Shown here piece by piece: positions 1 through 13,300 of a DNA stretch of 64,000 nucleotides. Below the pieces are notes generated by a model that made no database searches, had not been told where the DNA came from, and saw nothing but the letters and a program-made list of their open reading frames with translations. Position numbers and translations under genes: made by a program. Each line of letters begins with the position of its first letter. The stretch's first letter is position 1. The stretch is from Plutella xylostella (taxonomy: Eukaryota > Arthropoda > Insecta > Lepidoptera > Plutellidae), in contig NC_063992.1 in the NCBI RefSeq assembly GCF_932276165.1, forward strand, positions 1,622,001 through 1,686,000, in the 5' to 3' direction.

Positions 1-3000
1 CCAAGATTTACGACATTTTGACAGTAGAGAGAGACATCGCTACCGAAGCTGAGCACACACTGGTTGAAGCCCACACAAGGAAAACTTTTACATGCAGATC
101 AAACAATTACAAACACAAAGTTGGTCAAGAACATACCCATGTATATCAAACCACTCATAATAAAATAAAACCAATTTTCATTTGTATGACTATCGTTTCA
201 TAAAATCATTTAACTTTCAGCCAATGATTTCAAAAGGAAGGATACGCCCTTCAGATGGTTTGCCCTGTCCTTACGCAGTAATATATATGTCAATGCTTTC
301 AGATCTTTTGTCTTACCCTTAGGGCCTGCTTAACAATGTCTGGATAATGGGACACAGACATGTTGTCACTGTCTAAAACGTAATTACAGACAGTATGTCT
401 TTAATCCCACAGGCAGCACATCTTGCACCCCGCCTTCTGGTCTACATACTACCCACTAACGTACAACTCACGTGCAATGAAACAGTTCCACTTTCAAAAT
501 GTCGACACCAAATTACCTCAATTTGTTAAAACATTTCCTTTAGAAATTGAATATCGTTTTAAGTTGATAATATTCTGATGAACTCTTAAACTTTAACAGT
601 TAATGTATTTCAATATTTATGACGGTAGCTACCTTTCTCCGTTCAAAATTAATTTGGTAATTTTTAACTGGAACTTTTTAATTGCCCGTGAGTGTATAAT
701 TCCACCATCCATCCCACCAGATACAATGGCTGGACCCGACCGGGCAGCCCGTCCCTCGCACCGACGCCAGGGTGGTGGTCCACCATGTGACGTCACGGGT
801 TGGGGCCGCAGCCGTGCTCGTGCTGACGTCTGCTGAGGTGCAGGACACTGGGGTGTGGACCTGCCGCGCTCGTGGTGCGAGCGTAGATGTGGCTGTTTGT
901 GTGATAGGTAAGTAATACCTGTAGAAAAACAGTAGGAGATATTTCAAAACGTAGGTACTAGCTATTTTTTTCTCAGTGAGCGGTATCATATATTATATGG
1001 TATCATGGGTAACATGGGTTTTGAACTTTTGATCCAAATAGGACAGATAGATATCTCGATAGATATTAACTCGGGTTAACTAGTGAAACATGTACCTATA
1101 TTCTTGTTAAGTGAATTAGATTTGTTTTCCGAAATTGCCTAATAGACAGCTTACCGGTCTTAGTGAAAACCATGAACTGAACTGAACACAACAACATTTT
1201 CAGAATCAACAGTATTCACCAGCTCACACCAGGAGCTCTCCGTAGACGAGGGCCGAGCGGCAACCCTGGACTGTGGGGCGAGAGGCAACCCTGAGCCACG
1301 GCTGGCTTGGTACAAAAATGATGAACAGATCTTCGGTAACTATCCTTCTGCTCCTTATATCGGTCCTTTTACCACGACTATTATTTAGGATTAGTGAATA
1401 GTGTTTTGGAAACGGATGCATCAGTCGGCAATAGAGTCAGTAGAAAAACAAGGTTTATCTGTTTATCATCATAATCATAACCTATTTGCTGCTAACTGCA
1501 TAATTGTAGACACCTCACGCTCATTGCTTACCGACCACAAGTTCGTCACAATTACAGTACACAAAACCTAAAAGACGTGTGCCATCCAGAAACAAAACCA
1601 GATCAGCTGAGAGTAGCTAATAACAGAGACCTCACCTCATCCGTACTTTCTCTTACAGATGAGGACAACTCAACCAAGTACCTAGTAATGAACAGGTACA
1701 GCACACACGGGGTCCAGTCATCTCTCACCATCAAGTCTCTGACGTGGCCAGACGGCGGGCAGTACGCCTGCCGAGCAGTGCAGGACCATCCGGCCATGGA
1801 GGCGTGTTCTGTGACTGCTGGCTTGGTGGTTACCTTACATGTTCGTGGTTAGTAAAATGTATATCCTAGGGAATAAATGAAAAACCTCTCGTTTCCCTGG
1901 GCGATTTGTAATAACAAATGAGGACGAGGAAATGAAATGAAAACTATAACGTCGTAGATATGTCGTAGTCGGATCGCATAATCCGCCGTATAACATTGCA
2001 GCTAGGTAGCCGTATTACAAAACAGGGCCGCTTTTCATTGCGGACTATATAAACTATATAAATAACAGGAAATATAATATCACTGCAGTGCATCTACCAA
2101 TAAATATTATCCTTAAGCTATTCATTCTAACTACATTTCGTTACCTACTTATTTTTTCAGAGAAACCGATATTTGACGACGTTGACAGTATCCGCAATGC
2201 TTTTGCCAGAGTAGACGAAAGGTAGGTTGTCACTTTGTATTGTTAAATTACGCATTATAACGTTACAATTTAATGCACACATTTTCAGCACTCAAGAGCA
2301 GTAAATTTTTCCTTATTAGTGAAATCCACACCTAACTAATTTCAGAATACAGTTAAACTGCACAGCCAACGGATACCCGCCACCTGTCTACTCTTGGTTC
2401 CTTGAAAAAGACAAAGACGTCTTAGAAGACCTGAAAAATACTGAATTTTCAGATTCATTCTATAATATTACTGAAAATACTCTCGAAATAGTGACAAATG
2501 AAATAACATTTGGAAGGAGGTATAGATGTCGAGCTGGCAATACTTATGGATATGCTGACAAAGTATTCGTTGTACTAAATGTAGAGAAACCTACTGTGCC
2601 TTCAGTGGTAAGATAACAGAATGTATTTTATTTTTTAAGCTTATTGCTTATTTACCTATATCCGACTATTTTCAATAAAGAGAGTTGAATCTTTATCTAA
2701 TGTTATGTTTCAATTTATTTCAGATTCATTTACTTAATAAAACTGAAAATGAGCTTATGCTTTCTCTAATTTGGGATAAAGATGTGGTTTTTCCTATCGA
2801 TGGTAAGTATCCATGTATTGTGTATCAGTTTTATTTGAACTATACAGAAGACAGATACAGCCTCTTTTAACTTTATTTGTAACTTTTACAGAAATATTGG
2901 TTCAGTACACAGACGACGAATTTTCAGATATCTCAGAATGGATACATTTGTATGATATTATTACGACAAGTAACGAATCACTTGGTAAGTGTTATCACTA

Positions 3001-3317
3001 CTTAACCTCCTAAAAACCTCCTAAGACTAGACTCAGTAAAATCTATGTTAAATTGCTTATTTTCAGAGTGCCAAGTGAAACTAAAAAACCTAGAAAGCGA
3101 CACAGAATACCGTGTTCGAGTGAGAATCTCGAATGCCGCTGGTCAATCCGAATGGTCAGAATCGTATTCTTTCCGCACTAATTCTGACGATCTAAGAGCC
3201 CTCACCACCATTCTAGAAGAGCAACTCAGCGTGGGCATCTATAGTTTCCTGCTACTTGTAACTGTGGCAGTGTTTGCGTGGATTAGCTGTTGGTGGTGTA
3301 AGAATATACGGTGGTGA
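1..3317 (+). CDS. Ig/FN3 cell-adhesion protein, Klingon/Wrapper-like (5' partial)
   Basis: This multi-exon gene encodes a probable cell-surface adhesion protein. Exons read from splice sites and frame are <1-140, 721-907, 1204-1335, 1659-1847, 2161-2221, 2346-2607, 2724-2802, 2892-2984 and 3067-3317 (stop TGA), with intron phases 0,1,1,1,2,0,1,1. They encode about 463 residues. Ig1 has its first Cys in TFTC, Trp in IQWLD and second Cys in GVWTC. Ig2 has LDC, AWY and YAC; Ig3 has LNC, SWF and RYRC. An FN3 domain follows, ending in the motif NAAGQSEW. The C-terminus has a hydrophobic stretch of about 20 residues before a short basic end, so it could be a membrane segment or a GPI signal. Three Ig plus one FN3 fits the insect Klingon/Wrapper group (family knowledge). 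The signal peptide lies upstream of the window. The first exon boundary at 140 is the least certain, but its phase 0 fits the next exon. Confidence 0.85.
141..720. repeat. foldback-element pieces in intron 1 of the plus-strand Ig gene
   Basis: Bases 318-412 match the ends of the foldback element at 21471-21612 (shared AATGTCTGG and ATCCCACA motifs). Bases 670-697 end in TTGCCCGTGAGTGTA, the same end as the element at 61574-61812, only 23 bases before the splice acceptor at 720. A possible extra exon around 222-273 is noted among the rejected items. Confidence 0.45.
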
Positions 3318-3326
3318 TGTAGTAGA

Positions 3327-3332
3327 AATAAA
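3327..3332 (+). terminator. possible poly(A) signal of the plus-strand Ig gene
   Basis: AATAAA lies ten bases after the stop codon. This would give a very short 3' UTR. Other AATAAA-like sites occur further right, for example near 3666, so the site actually used is not known. Confidence 0.35.
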
Positions 3333-5904
3333 CTTGTTTACGCTACGAAATTGTAAGTCGTTTGTGCCTTTTTCGTACAGTTTTTATACGAGATACCTAG
3401 AGTAAATGTTAAGCAGTTTGAATTCTGAAAGAACCAGATTTTAAATTAAGAGAGAAATCTTAAAAGTCATTATTTTCTGCTTTTATGATCGTAAATAACT
3501 AAATGAAATTTAACTTATTTTAATTTACTTATTTTACTTATATTTACGTTTATTCAGTTAACTGATGTTGTATTATTTGTAATAGAGTAAAATAGTATTC
3601 AGTTTTAGTTTCTTGTTACTTGAATGTACCTATAATATTTTAAAGCATGAAAACAGGGGCAAGAATAAAACAACATGTAATCAATTTTAGCCCTTTATTT
3701 AAGGAACAGAACTAGTTAAGTTATGTATGTTATCAATATACCAAGTGGACTGTAGTGAAATGTACACCAAAGCATGTAGTTATTATATTATATATAAGAA
3801 ACAAGAACACTTAGTGTTGATGAAGTAATATTGAAAACAATGTCTATAATATTGTTTCGTATGTTTTATATAACTTTATATTAAGTATAAGTATATACAC
3901 AAATTGATAGTTTATTCACAAAAGACACACATTGTTTGTGGTTTTATTTCCGTAGTTGTAAAATTATTTATCAATGGCCAGGATCTTATTTATTTTTTAT
4001 AGTGGCGGATTTCTGATCGGGAAATACATAATTATATGCAGGGTGAGGAGGCATTCACACAAATGCAGACGTAGGGTACATATTAATTATATTAAAACCT
4101 CGAATCAGAAACCAGATCACTAAAATAAAGCTCTACCTACTATTAAAATAATTCTATGTATAATATAGTAATAAACTGGTTCATTAAAACGTTAAACAAT
4201 GTATTTTTTTCATAAAATTTATAATTATACATATTAAGCCAACATCGATATTAAGTAAATTATTATGAGAATGCAACATGTCAGTATTTAAAGGTAAAAA
4301 GTTATTGTATAGCATCGGACGATTACTGAAAATCAGTCTTCAAGGACTAACAGAGCACAGGGTGTTCTTAAAGTCAAGAATGAATGTCAAAGTCAGTGAC
4401 GTAGTGGTCAAATATTTGTAATTTGGTTATTAAATGTAATTACTGGTAAACGAATCAACCGTTAAATCATCGTATTGATGTACCAAAATCTACGATTATT
4501 GAAGAAATATGATATTCCTGTCTTTGATGACTCTTTTTATTTATGAATACGTATAATTTTAGTGACACCCTGTGCTAATGTTTATTTTATAAAAAGCCTT
4601 TCTATGTTACTGTATTTAGTCTTAGGCCAGTTCTTCGTGAATAATTTGAATGATGACAGGAAGCGAATAGACAGTTTTTAAATAAGATAATTTTTTCACC
4701 TTTTCAGGCACTATAAATTAATGTTAAACCTTTTTTGAAACAATGATAAACTTTTGCTCGGTGCCTTTTTTATTAAATTGACTAAAGTATCTGAGTATTT
4801 TTTTATTTAATAATTGCCACACAAAATGTGTTATGTTTTTTTTTTATATAAGGATATTAGTTAAATAATGTTAACTCATTGTCGCGAAGATTTTTTCTCT
4901 TTACTATCTACAAAAATAAAATAAGGTAAGACTTTATGAATAATGGTAGGTACCTTAATGCTAACCTTACAAATATTTTATAACATTTCCAGTCATTAGC
5001 CACACAAAACGACACAGCAATCAAATTGTTTTAACAAAAGCAACATTAAAGTATCTAGCTAAAACTATTCATATTTTATTACAATTTAAAGTAAATTTAA
5101 TAAATTAAAGAGTGTAAGGGATTGCTTCCTGAAAAGATTATGTACTATTGAAGATACCAAACAACGTTTGCCAAAATAACTTTTTTTTTGTGATCAAAAT
5201 TACTTAGAAGGCAAGAGAAAGGCTAGGTCTTAATTGAAGTAGGTGTTTATAAATTATTAGAACACTATCACATATACTCAATAACTGATAACACTAATTC
5301 AATAATATTGTCAGTCATCCCTGCAGTGCTCGATCAATAAATTATTTATGATTTAAAAATGCATGCTTTGCACGTTTACATAATTTTTTCATAATTATAA
5401 TATGATAGCGAAAACAACACCTAAATTACATTTCAGATTTTGCTTATCATAAACTCTTTCGTTTAATAAAGTGAGTTGATACATACTCCTCTTTTGTAAC
5501 TGACGAATTCAATCAAATCAACAATAAACTAGGTACAATTCTGCCGTACTAAAATCATCTTGAACACACAGATGAGTAATAGGTAATATTATTAGCTGAT
5601 TGCCTTATGGCATAGGTACATTAAACTTTACAATAAACATTTAAAGCTTTAACGTTTTTTTAATCAAAACGAAATAGAATTCACCTTTCCTACATTTACC
5701 TATGCAGGATGATTTTTTTAGTTATGAAAATTAAATAAATTGGGTGCAATTTACGAAACTCTTCCTAGAACTTTGCATCATAATTTATACATTGCAGATA
5801 TAAATAAATAATCATTCCACCGGCAACCTGCATTTCAAATAAGAATTCTAACCAGAATATGTCAGCATTCAAACCGAAATAGCTAAAATCTATGACAGAC
5901 TATA
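3333..5904. other. AT-rich intergenic stretch, no gene seen
   Basis: This is the first part of the space between the two tail-to-tail Ig genes. It is strongly AT-rich with no long open frame. I see no RNA gene or clear element boundaries. Part may be the 3' UTR of the plus-strand gene. Confidence 0.6.
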
Positions 5905-7168
5905 ATGCGGCAAGTTACTTGGCGACCCTCCTTGCGGGGTGAAAGAAGTGGCGGGGGCGAGGTAGCACGACATGCTACACACGTAGAAAAGTGTGCCCGG
6001 ATTAATCTCGCGATAGCTTGTAACTATTTCTGACGTAAGTAAAATTTTATTCTATGACTGTTCCCGTAAATGTCATATTTAGCTTAAAATTTATAGTTTG
6101 ACAGCATTAAAATTTGGATGTTTACCTTCAGAATATCTACCAATTTGAATTTATTTATGTAAAAGTGTTTTATTTTATAAATCAATTTCCATGTCACTTT
6201 CATGTTCACTCTCTGTTTGAACTTGTTCATCGTCGTCGTCATCCTCATCTTCATCATCGTTTTCATTAACTTCAATTATAAATCTAAGACAAAAACCAAT
6301 TTATGTTTAATTTACAATAAATTATAAATAAACAATAACATACCTGTCCAATACATCGTCAAATACTCAATCAGATTTATAATATTCGTCTTAATTTTTT
6401 ATGACATGGTCGTCACAATTTCTGCACTTTTTAGGCGAATAATTAGAGAAAAGCAACTCTAAGTCTTTTATCTCTTTATCTAAGTTAGAGTCAATCGAAG
6501 TTCTTGCGAGCTCGCCTTTCACGTACCGCCACACAAGTTCAATAGGATTTAATTCCAGGTGGTATGGGGGTAGGCGAAGCACGATATGACCATTTTCTTT
6601 CAAAATTTCATCAGTTTTGTAATTTTTCTCTGTGTTTTGCTCATTAATTACTTTCATTAAATCACATAAATTTTGGTTGCTTTCCTAGTTACAAGAACTG
6701 ACAACTGACGCACTGTCATATGGACTCTTCGTCTTTGTTGTTTACTTTTTCGTATCTGACTGCGCAGTACCAACTCTTTAGCCGCGTAGCATGACTGATC
6801 CGGTACGCTGTTCTACAAGAAGCCCCTATATTGGGACATTATACGATTTGTTGTTTTTAACGTTATTTTGTTGACGAATTATAGATACCTAATAATAATA
6901 TAATGATAATATTAAAAAGGCCTCAACACTCATCCTAAGACTAATGGTCTCAGAATCAATGATCTCATGTGGGTCGCACTCAAATTATGACAGACTATAT
7001 TAGACATGTGGCCGCCTCGGCTGCGCGGCCGAGACTGCCGTAACAATGACATGCAGTGCACGCGTTGCCGTTCCCCGCTACCCTCCCGCTACCCGCTGTC
7101 GTCTTGGGTACCTCGTCCCCTCCGCGTCTTTCACCCCGCAAGGAGGGTCGCCAAGCAACTTGCCAATC
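5905..7168 (-). mobile_element. Tc1/mariner-type (IS630-like) transposon, decayed
   Basis: Inverted repeats of about 56 bp lie at 5909-5964 and 7109-7164 (shared core TTGGCGACCCTCCTTGCGGG). Both ends are flanked by TATA, consistent with TA target duplication. Between them the minus strand holds the C-terminal part of a DDE transposase. The element lies between the two Ig genes. Confidence 0.7.
6178..6657 (-). pseudogene. Tc1/IS630-type transposase, C-terminal fragment
   Basis: The open piece 6391-6657 encodes the conserved block with LPPYHLELNPIELVW, which carries the last catalytic acidic residue region of DDE_3-type transposases. A separate open piece at about 6178-6285 encodes a very acidic tail (runs of D and E) ending in a stop, which resembles the C-terminal tail of such proteins. 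The two pieces are not in one frame, and the N-terminal DNA-binding half and first catalytic Asp residues are missing. It is inactive. Confidence 0.7.
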
Positions 7169-7177
7169 TATAGCACT

Positions 7178-7306
7178 GAGTTGCAAGAAGGAACTTTAAG
7201 CTAATGTCGGCATTAAATGTATTGCTGTCTTCGAAAGTGCCTATAAGGACAGAAAGAGCCAGACATACTTTTAATGCCGAGATTAGCTCCTTTCTGCAAC
7301 TCGGCA
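7178..7306. repeat. foldback element with GAGTTGCA ends
   Basis: Inverted arms start GAGTTGCAAGAAGGAACT and, on the other side, end in CTTTCTGCAACTC. Related pieces are at 47284-47400, 50146-50240 and 56505-56530. This copy lies directly between the Tc1-like element and the last exon of the minus-strand Ig gene, so it may form part of that gene's 3' UTR. Confidence 0.55.
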
Positions 7307-7323
7307 AAAGAACTTTCGACAAT

Positions 7324-10300
7324 CTAACGCAAAACCACACATACAGCGACAAAATACATCAAAGCTAAGACCAAGGACGGCAGGGCGGTTACTCCTGAGC
7401 TGGTGGTGGACGGGTGCTCCTCAAGGACCAGCCACTCGGAGAAGCCGGCGGCGTTGCGCGACCGCACGCGCGTGTAGAATGACGTGCTGTTCTGGAGTGG
7501 ACCCACGGAGAAGAGGGTGTCTGGTGGAGAGAATGTGTATGATGATTATTATAGGCAGGTAAGGTCCAAATGAGTGAACCATCTTAGGCTGTAAATTGTT
7601 TTGTTTATGAGACCTGTGTTAGAAGTGTAGGTAGAAATTGTAATGGATTAGGAGTTTAGGACGTACTCAACCTTCAAAATCTAATTCATGCATGTTTTCA
7701 TGGTCTACACTGTCTAGTACCTAATTCACCAGTTTGAGGCACCATCTCATGCATCATCACATTTTTGGGTTATTTATAAGTCCCAGCAGGTCCATATTGA
7801 TATGATTTTAATTGACGTATAGTTAATAACTAACCGTCAGGATCGTAGATGTCGACGGGTATCTCCACGGCGCTCTCGGAGTCCCAGTCCGGCACCACGT
7901 ACCCGTCCACCACCGGGGTCAGTTGGAAGGAATAACCTGGAAATGAAACAAGACATAATTTAAACCCTTAATAGAAATACTTGCTGTCGTTGAAACTGTA
8001 AAACTTGTAGCTGAATATAAAATATTGCATTGCACAAAGTACTACTGTAAGAAAAATTCCATAGTATCATCAGTATCAGCCAACAATCGTTCACTGCTAG
8101 ACATAGTCAATCAGATTGACCATTGATCGACCACCACGGAACGACACACTATTCGTGGCCTGTCTTATTCAAATAAAATCTAACCCCCTTATTCATAAAA
8201 AAGTTATAGGACACTTTAGCTATTGAATTGTTATGTCCCTCTCTGTCAAAGAACAAATTGCTAGCAGCTGTTGAATAGCTAAAGCATTCTATGACTTTTT
8301 TATGAATAAGGGGGTAAGTCTAAGGTGGTTGGCTACTACGCCTACTCCATACAAACTTAGAGCACCTCTCCCTCCGTTTTCTACTCTAACATTAGTATTT
8401 ATAGTCTATCGGATCTTCAATAGTCAAGACAAATGCTTCGTTACCTAAAACCCGGAGGTTCTCGGGCTGCTCGGCCACCTGCGAGTCCTCGGCGAGCGGG
8501 CAGCTCGAGCACGTCACGTTGAACAGGATGTCGCTCACCGTGCTGTTTATTACTGTCACCTGGAAATGTATATATAGGATAAGAAGGTTAGTTTACAATA
8601 TCTTGCATCTGGTTCAGTCATTCTGGAATCCTATGCTTATCCCATTATTCACTGTAAGAGTGAGGTTAAGTGTATGCATTTTAATATAGTCAGATCACCG
8701 TTATCATCCACTGCTGAACATAAACCTCTGTGGTGAGAAGCGGGCAACGGGCATGTTATCCGATTAAGCTACCACAGCTCTATCTTTTCTTTCGCTCGGC
8801 TTCTCTTCTTCTTATGTTAGTATTGGTGACAAACAGGAGTTCGAATCTAGCCACCGTAATTATAGGATCTGCTAGTCTGATTACCGCCAGTCACTGATTC
8901 CCCTGATTACTCTGAACATCAGTAGGGCTAGCACGGGGTGCAAAGAGCGCATGTCAAGACGTGACATTAGAGCAAGCGTGACGTAGAACTTTTGTCTCCT
9001 CTTCCGCCCGTTGCTAGGCTAAACAGGAAGACTGTTATCATGCACCCCTATCAGAGGGTTAGGCAGTTTTTAACAGCATGCGGATTTATTTGATCATGCA
9101 CGCGGAATTGCCCAGCACGCGTTCATACAAGTATTTATTGTAACGTGTGGAATATGCACGCGAGACACGGGAAAATGGCGTCCATCCCGCGTGCGTGATG
9201 AAATCCGCATGCTGTTAAAACAGCCACTTACAGAGTCAGGAGGCTCGGGCTTGTTCCCCAGCGTGACGTGGAAGATGATGGAGACAGAGCCCTTGGAGTT
9301 CTTGGCGGAGCACTTGTACTCGCCGAGGTACGTCTCGTCGTACATGCGAAGGGTTAACACGGACGACATGCCGTCTTCTGATTTGGCGATCTGCGGAGAT
9401 TGGTGAATTGGGAGCGTTTATTAATAAAGTAGCAGAGCCGAAGGTTTACTTAGCTGACACAAGGGGAAATACAGGGGTATACTGAAGCAGCCAAATATAA
9501 ATTTAAGGTTAAAAACTTTAATTAACTTTAATTTTACGAGGGGATTTTGAAAATATAAAATAAAGATCCTTGATAAAACCGATAAACACTATGAGAACAG
9601 ATAAATACAAAAGTACGTTAATTTTTAGGGTCATGCGATACTATAGCACCAGGTTGATCAAGATGAATGTAAGTTACACACGTCCATTTTATAAACATAA
9701 AATTACACGTTTTTTCTTCGATCTTATTTTTAAAATCAATTACGCCAAGTTACTAGTTCTCGACAGTTAAGGTCCCCGTGCACTAGGCAGCTTGGCTGCG
9801 CAGCCAGAGTTGCGGCAGCAGAGAGTGCGCAGGGTTCCTTAAAGGAATGGGCGGACTGTCAGCAGCTGACGAAGACGATGTTGATGACATACCGTGTCTC
9901 CGTCGGGGATGCGCTCGTCAAAGCCGTCCTTGCGGCGGTGCCACTCGAACTCAGGAGGAGGATTCGCGATGGTGTTGCAGCTTATGTTCTTACTGAAATG
10001 TAGTAATTATTGTAACTTTAGTTTAGTTAACACATTAAAGGAGACTTGCACGAGACATTTAAACATATTTAAATGTATTGCTCGCTTGCTTTGACGGTAT
10101 AGTGTCAAAGCAAGACATTTAAATACGTTGAAATGTATTGTACAAGTCTCCCTTAACTCGCGGGAACATTACTACTACTACTACTACTGGTTCGGTCGCT
10201 GGCTCAGCGACCCGAAGTGGATCTTGGCCTCCAACATTAAAGTGCGCCAATCTTCACTTTTCTGTGCCAATTCTGACCAGTCGGACACTTCCAGCTCTTT

Positions 10301-13300
10301 CAGGTCTTTGGCGACTTCGTCCTTCCAACTCGCGGGAACAGCTATATTTTATAAATTAAGTTACTATTTATACTTACGTTTCATTAAGTATCGCGTAAAT
10401 TTCTTGTGTTTTATATTTGGTTATGTACATGTTCTCCTCTTGAATGGGCTGGTCCACCAACAGCGGCTTATCTGGAAATGGTAAACATTCAACAAATTAA
10501 TAAACGAATAAACACTGTACAAAATGATGTTTGTGGCTCTCCTAATCTATAATTTAATGGACATACCTACATATAAGATAACTGTGCGTTGGATTATTTG
10601 AAGCTCTTTAGTTTTAGCATGGCTTCGTTCAGTTTACCATACTATATGTAGTATTCGAATGCTCTCTTAGTTTAGCGACAATCTGTGGGCGGCGCGCGGT
10701 ACTATAATATGATTATATTTAGTTTAGCGCCATCTGTCGGCGGCGCGCGGCACTACAACAACAGCACGACGAGCTGGTAGCGCTTGTCGGTGTAGTGCGA
10801 CAGAGCCTCCTGCGTGACCTTGCACACGTACTCCCCCGAGTTCAGGTGGTTCAGGTTGCCTCACTCTATGAATTTCGCGAATTTTTAAATTCTGATTTCA
10901 GTTTCGGGCTTAGATATACCATGCTGCAAATGCAGATTTCGGCTTAGTATACCCTTTTTGCAACACCCTGTATTAATTTTAGTGCCATCTGTCGGCGGTC
11001 CGCGGTACTACGACAACTCACGTTGCACGACGAGCTGGTAGCGCTTGTCGGTGTAGTGCGAGAGAGCCTCCTGCGTGACCTTGCACACGTACTCCCCCGA
11101 GTCCAGGTGGTTCAGGTTGCGTCACTCTATGATTATATTTATTTTAGCGCCATCTGTCGGCAGCGCGCGGTACTATTAAATTTAGCGCCATCTACCATAG
11201 AGCGCGGTACTATTATATTTAATTTAGCGCCATCTTTCGGCGGCGCACGGAACTTCAACAACTCACGTTGCACGACGAGCTGGTAGCGCTTGTCGGTGTA
11301 GTGCGAGAGAGCCTCCTGCGTGACCTTGCACACGTACACCCCCGAGTCCAGATGGTTCAGGTTGCGTCACTCTATGATTATATTAAGTTTCGCGCCATCT
11401 GTCGGCGGCGCGCGGTACTACAATCTTCTTCTTCTTCTTTCGTTTCAGTGAACATGCGAATTTTTAAATTTGTCGCGAAGTTTTAAATAGCATTCTGGTT
11501 GGCCTGGAGTAAGTCTTCCCGAGTGCAGGTGGAAGGGTACTTCAATATGATTATATTTAGTTTAGCGCCATCTGTCGGCGGCGCGTGGTACTACAATATG
11601 ATTATGTTTAGTTTAGCGCCATCTGACGGTGGCGTACATTACTAAAATAAGATTATATTTAGTTTAGCGCCATCTGCCGGCGGCGCGCGGTACTACAACA
11701 ACTCACGTTGCACGACGAGCTGGTAGCGCTTGTCGGTGTAGTGCGACAGAGCCTCCTGCGAGACCTTGCACACATACTCCCCGGGGTCCAGGTGGTTCAG
11801 GTTACGGATCTCTATGATTATATTTACTTTAGCGCCATCTGTCGGTGGCGCAGGGTACCACAATATGATTATATTTAATTTAGCGCCATCTGTCGGCGGC
11901 GCGCTGTACTATTATATTTAGTTTAGCGCCATCTGACGGCAGCGCGCTGTACTACTATATGATTATATTTACTTTAGCGCCATCTGTCGGCAGTGCGCTG
12001 TACTACTATATGATTATATTTACTTTAGCGCCATCTGTCGGCGGCGCGCGGTACTACAATATGATTATATTTAGTTTAGCGCCATCTGTGGGCGGCGCGC
12101 GGTACTACAACAACTCACGTTGCACGACGAGCTGGTAGCGCTTGTCGGTGTAGTGCGACAGAGCCTCCTGCGTGACCTTGCACACATACTCCCCGGGGTC
12201 CAGGTGGTTCAGGTTACGGATCTCTATGATTATATTTACTTTAGCGCCATCTGTCGGTGGCGCAGGGTACCACAATATGATTATATTTAATTTAGCGCCA
12301 TCTGTCGGCGGCGCGCTGTACTATTATATTTAGTTTAGCGCCATCTGACGGCAGCGCGCTGTACTACTATATGATTATATTTACTTTAGCGCCATCTGTC
12401 GGCAGTGCGCTGTACTACTATATGATTATATTTACTTTAGCGCCATCTGTCGGCGGCGCGCGGTACTACAATATGATTATATTTAGTTTAGCACCATCTG
12501 TGGGCGGCGCGCGGTACTACAACAACTCACGTTGCACGACGAGCTGGTAGCGCTTGTCGGTGTAGTGCGACAGAGCCTCCTGCGTGACCTTGCACACGTA
12601 CTCCCCCGAGTCCAGGTGGTTCAGGTTGCGGATCTCCAGCTGGTAGTTGCCGGCTTTCTCTTTCATTATGTACTTGGCGCGGTTTTCTGGAATGAGAGAG
12701 AAGGGTTGTTGGTATAAGCTGGTTTTGGGAGAGAGTATTGTGGGGTTAACGGGTTTTATACTGAAGGTCATGACGTTATGTACGACAAACATAAGTGTAG
12801 AACCTTAGAGATATTGAATAAATTGGCAAGAAGACAATGCAAAGTTGATGTGATGAGGTGAAGTTCCAGTTGATACATCCTAATAGCTTTCTGAAATATT
12901 TAGGACCATCCGCACTGAAACACGCTAAGAGACTATCTAGGCGCTAACCACCCTGAGCGGACGACACGGTCCTACAGATTTTAGAACGTTTGTTTTACTT
13001 AGCTACTCGCTAGGTGTCTCGCTAGTAGGCGATAAGCAAACCGCCTACCTGTCCGGTCGCAGCCTAAGGCTGCCTTCGCATAGGCAGTAGATTTACTTAG
13101 CGCCTAGCGAGTCACCAAGCGAGTAGCTCAGTAAAAGGAACGTTCTAGAATCTTCGTGAACTGCCGCATTGCGCGCTTGGATCCTAACTAGTCGCTTAGC
13201 ATGAATTGAAGGGAAGAAACATGTTGGTTTTTTGTCTCGAGCTTGAAGCGCTAAGCAATCCTCCTGCCTGTCCGGTCTTAGGCAAGCAATAGGAGCCAAA

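Larger units (their letters stand above)
10640..12530. repeat. 51-bp minisatellite interleaved with partial copies of an Ig2 exon
   Basis: The basic unit is about 51 bp (core TTTAGCGCCATCTGTCGGCG, followed by GCGCGGTACTAC). Measured spacing between GCGCC cores is 51 bases (11565, 11616, 11667; 11832, 11883; 11926, 11977, 12028, 12079), with one shorter 43-bp unit. Between groups of units are five truncated copies of the last part of the neighbouring Ig2 exon. Bases 11707-12118 and 12119-12530 form a 412-bp tandem repeat that differs by only a few bases by eye, and the real exon follows at 12531. The array fills much of the intron between exons 12686-12531 and 10471-10378. Confidence 0.9.

Noticed and set aside
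222..273. Possible small exon after TTTAACTTTCAG in intron 1 of the plus-strand Ig gene
   Set aside because: Including it would make the Cys-Trp spacing of Ig1 too long; joining 140 to 721 gives a normal Ig core in phase.
11540..12530. Regularly spaced repeats resembling a CRISPR array
   Set aside because: Units are 51 bp head to tail without unique spacers, in a eukaryotic intron; this is a minisatellite.
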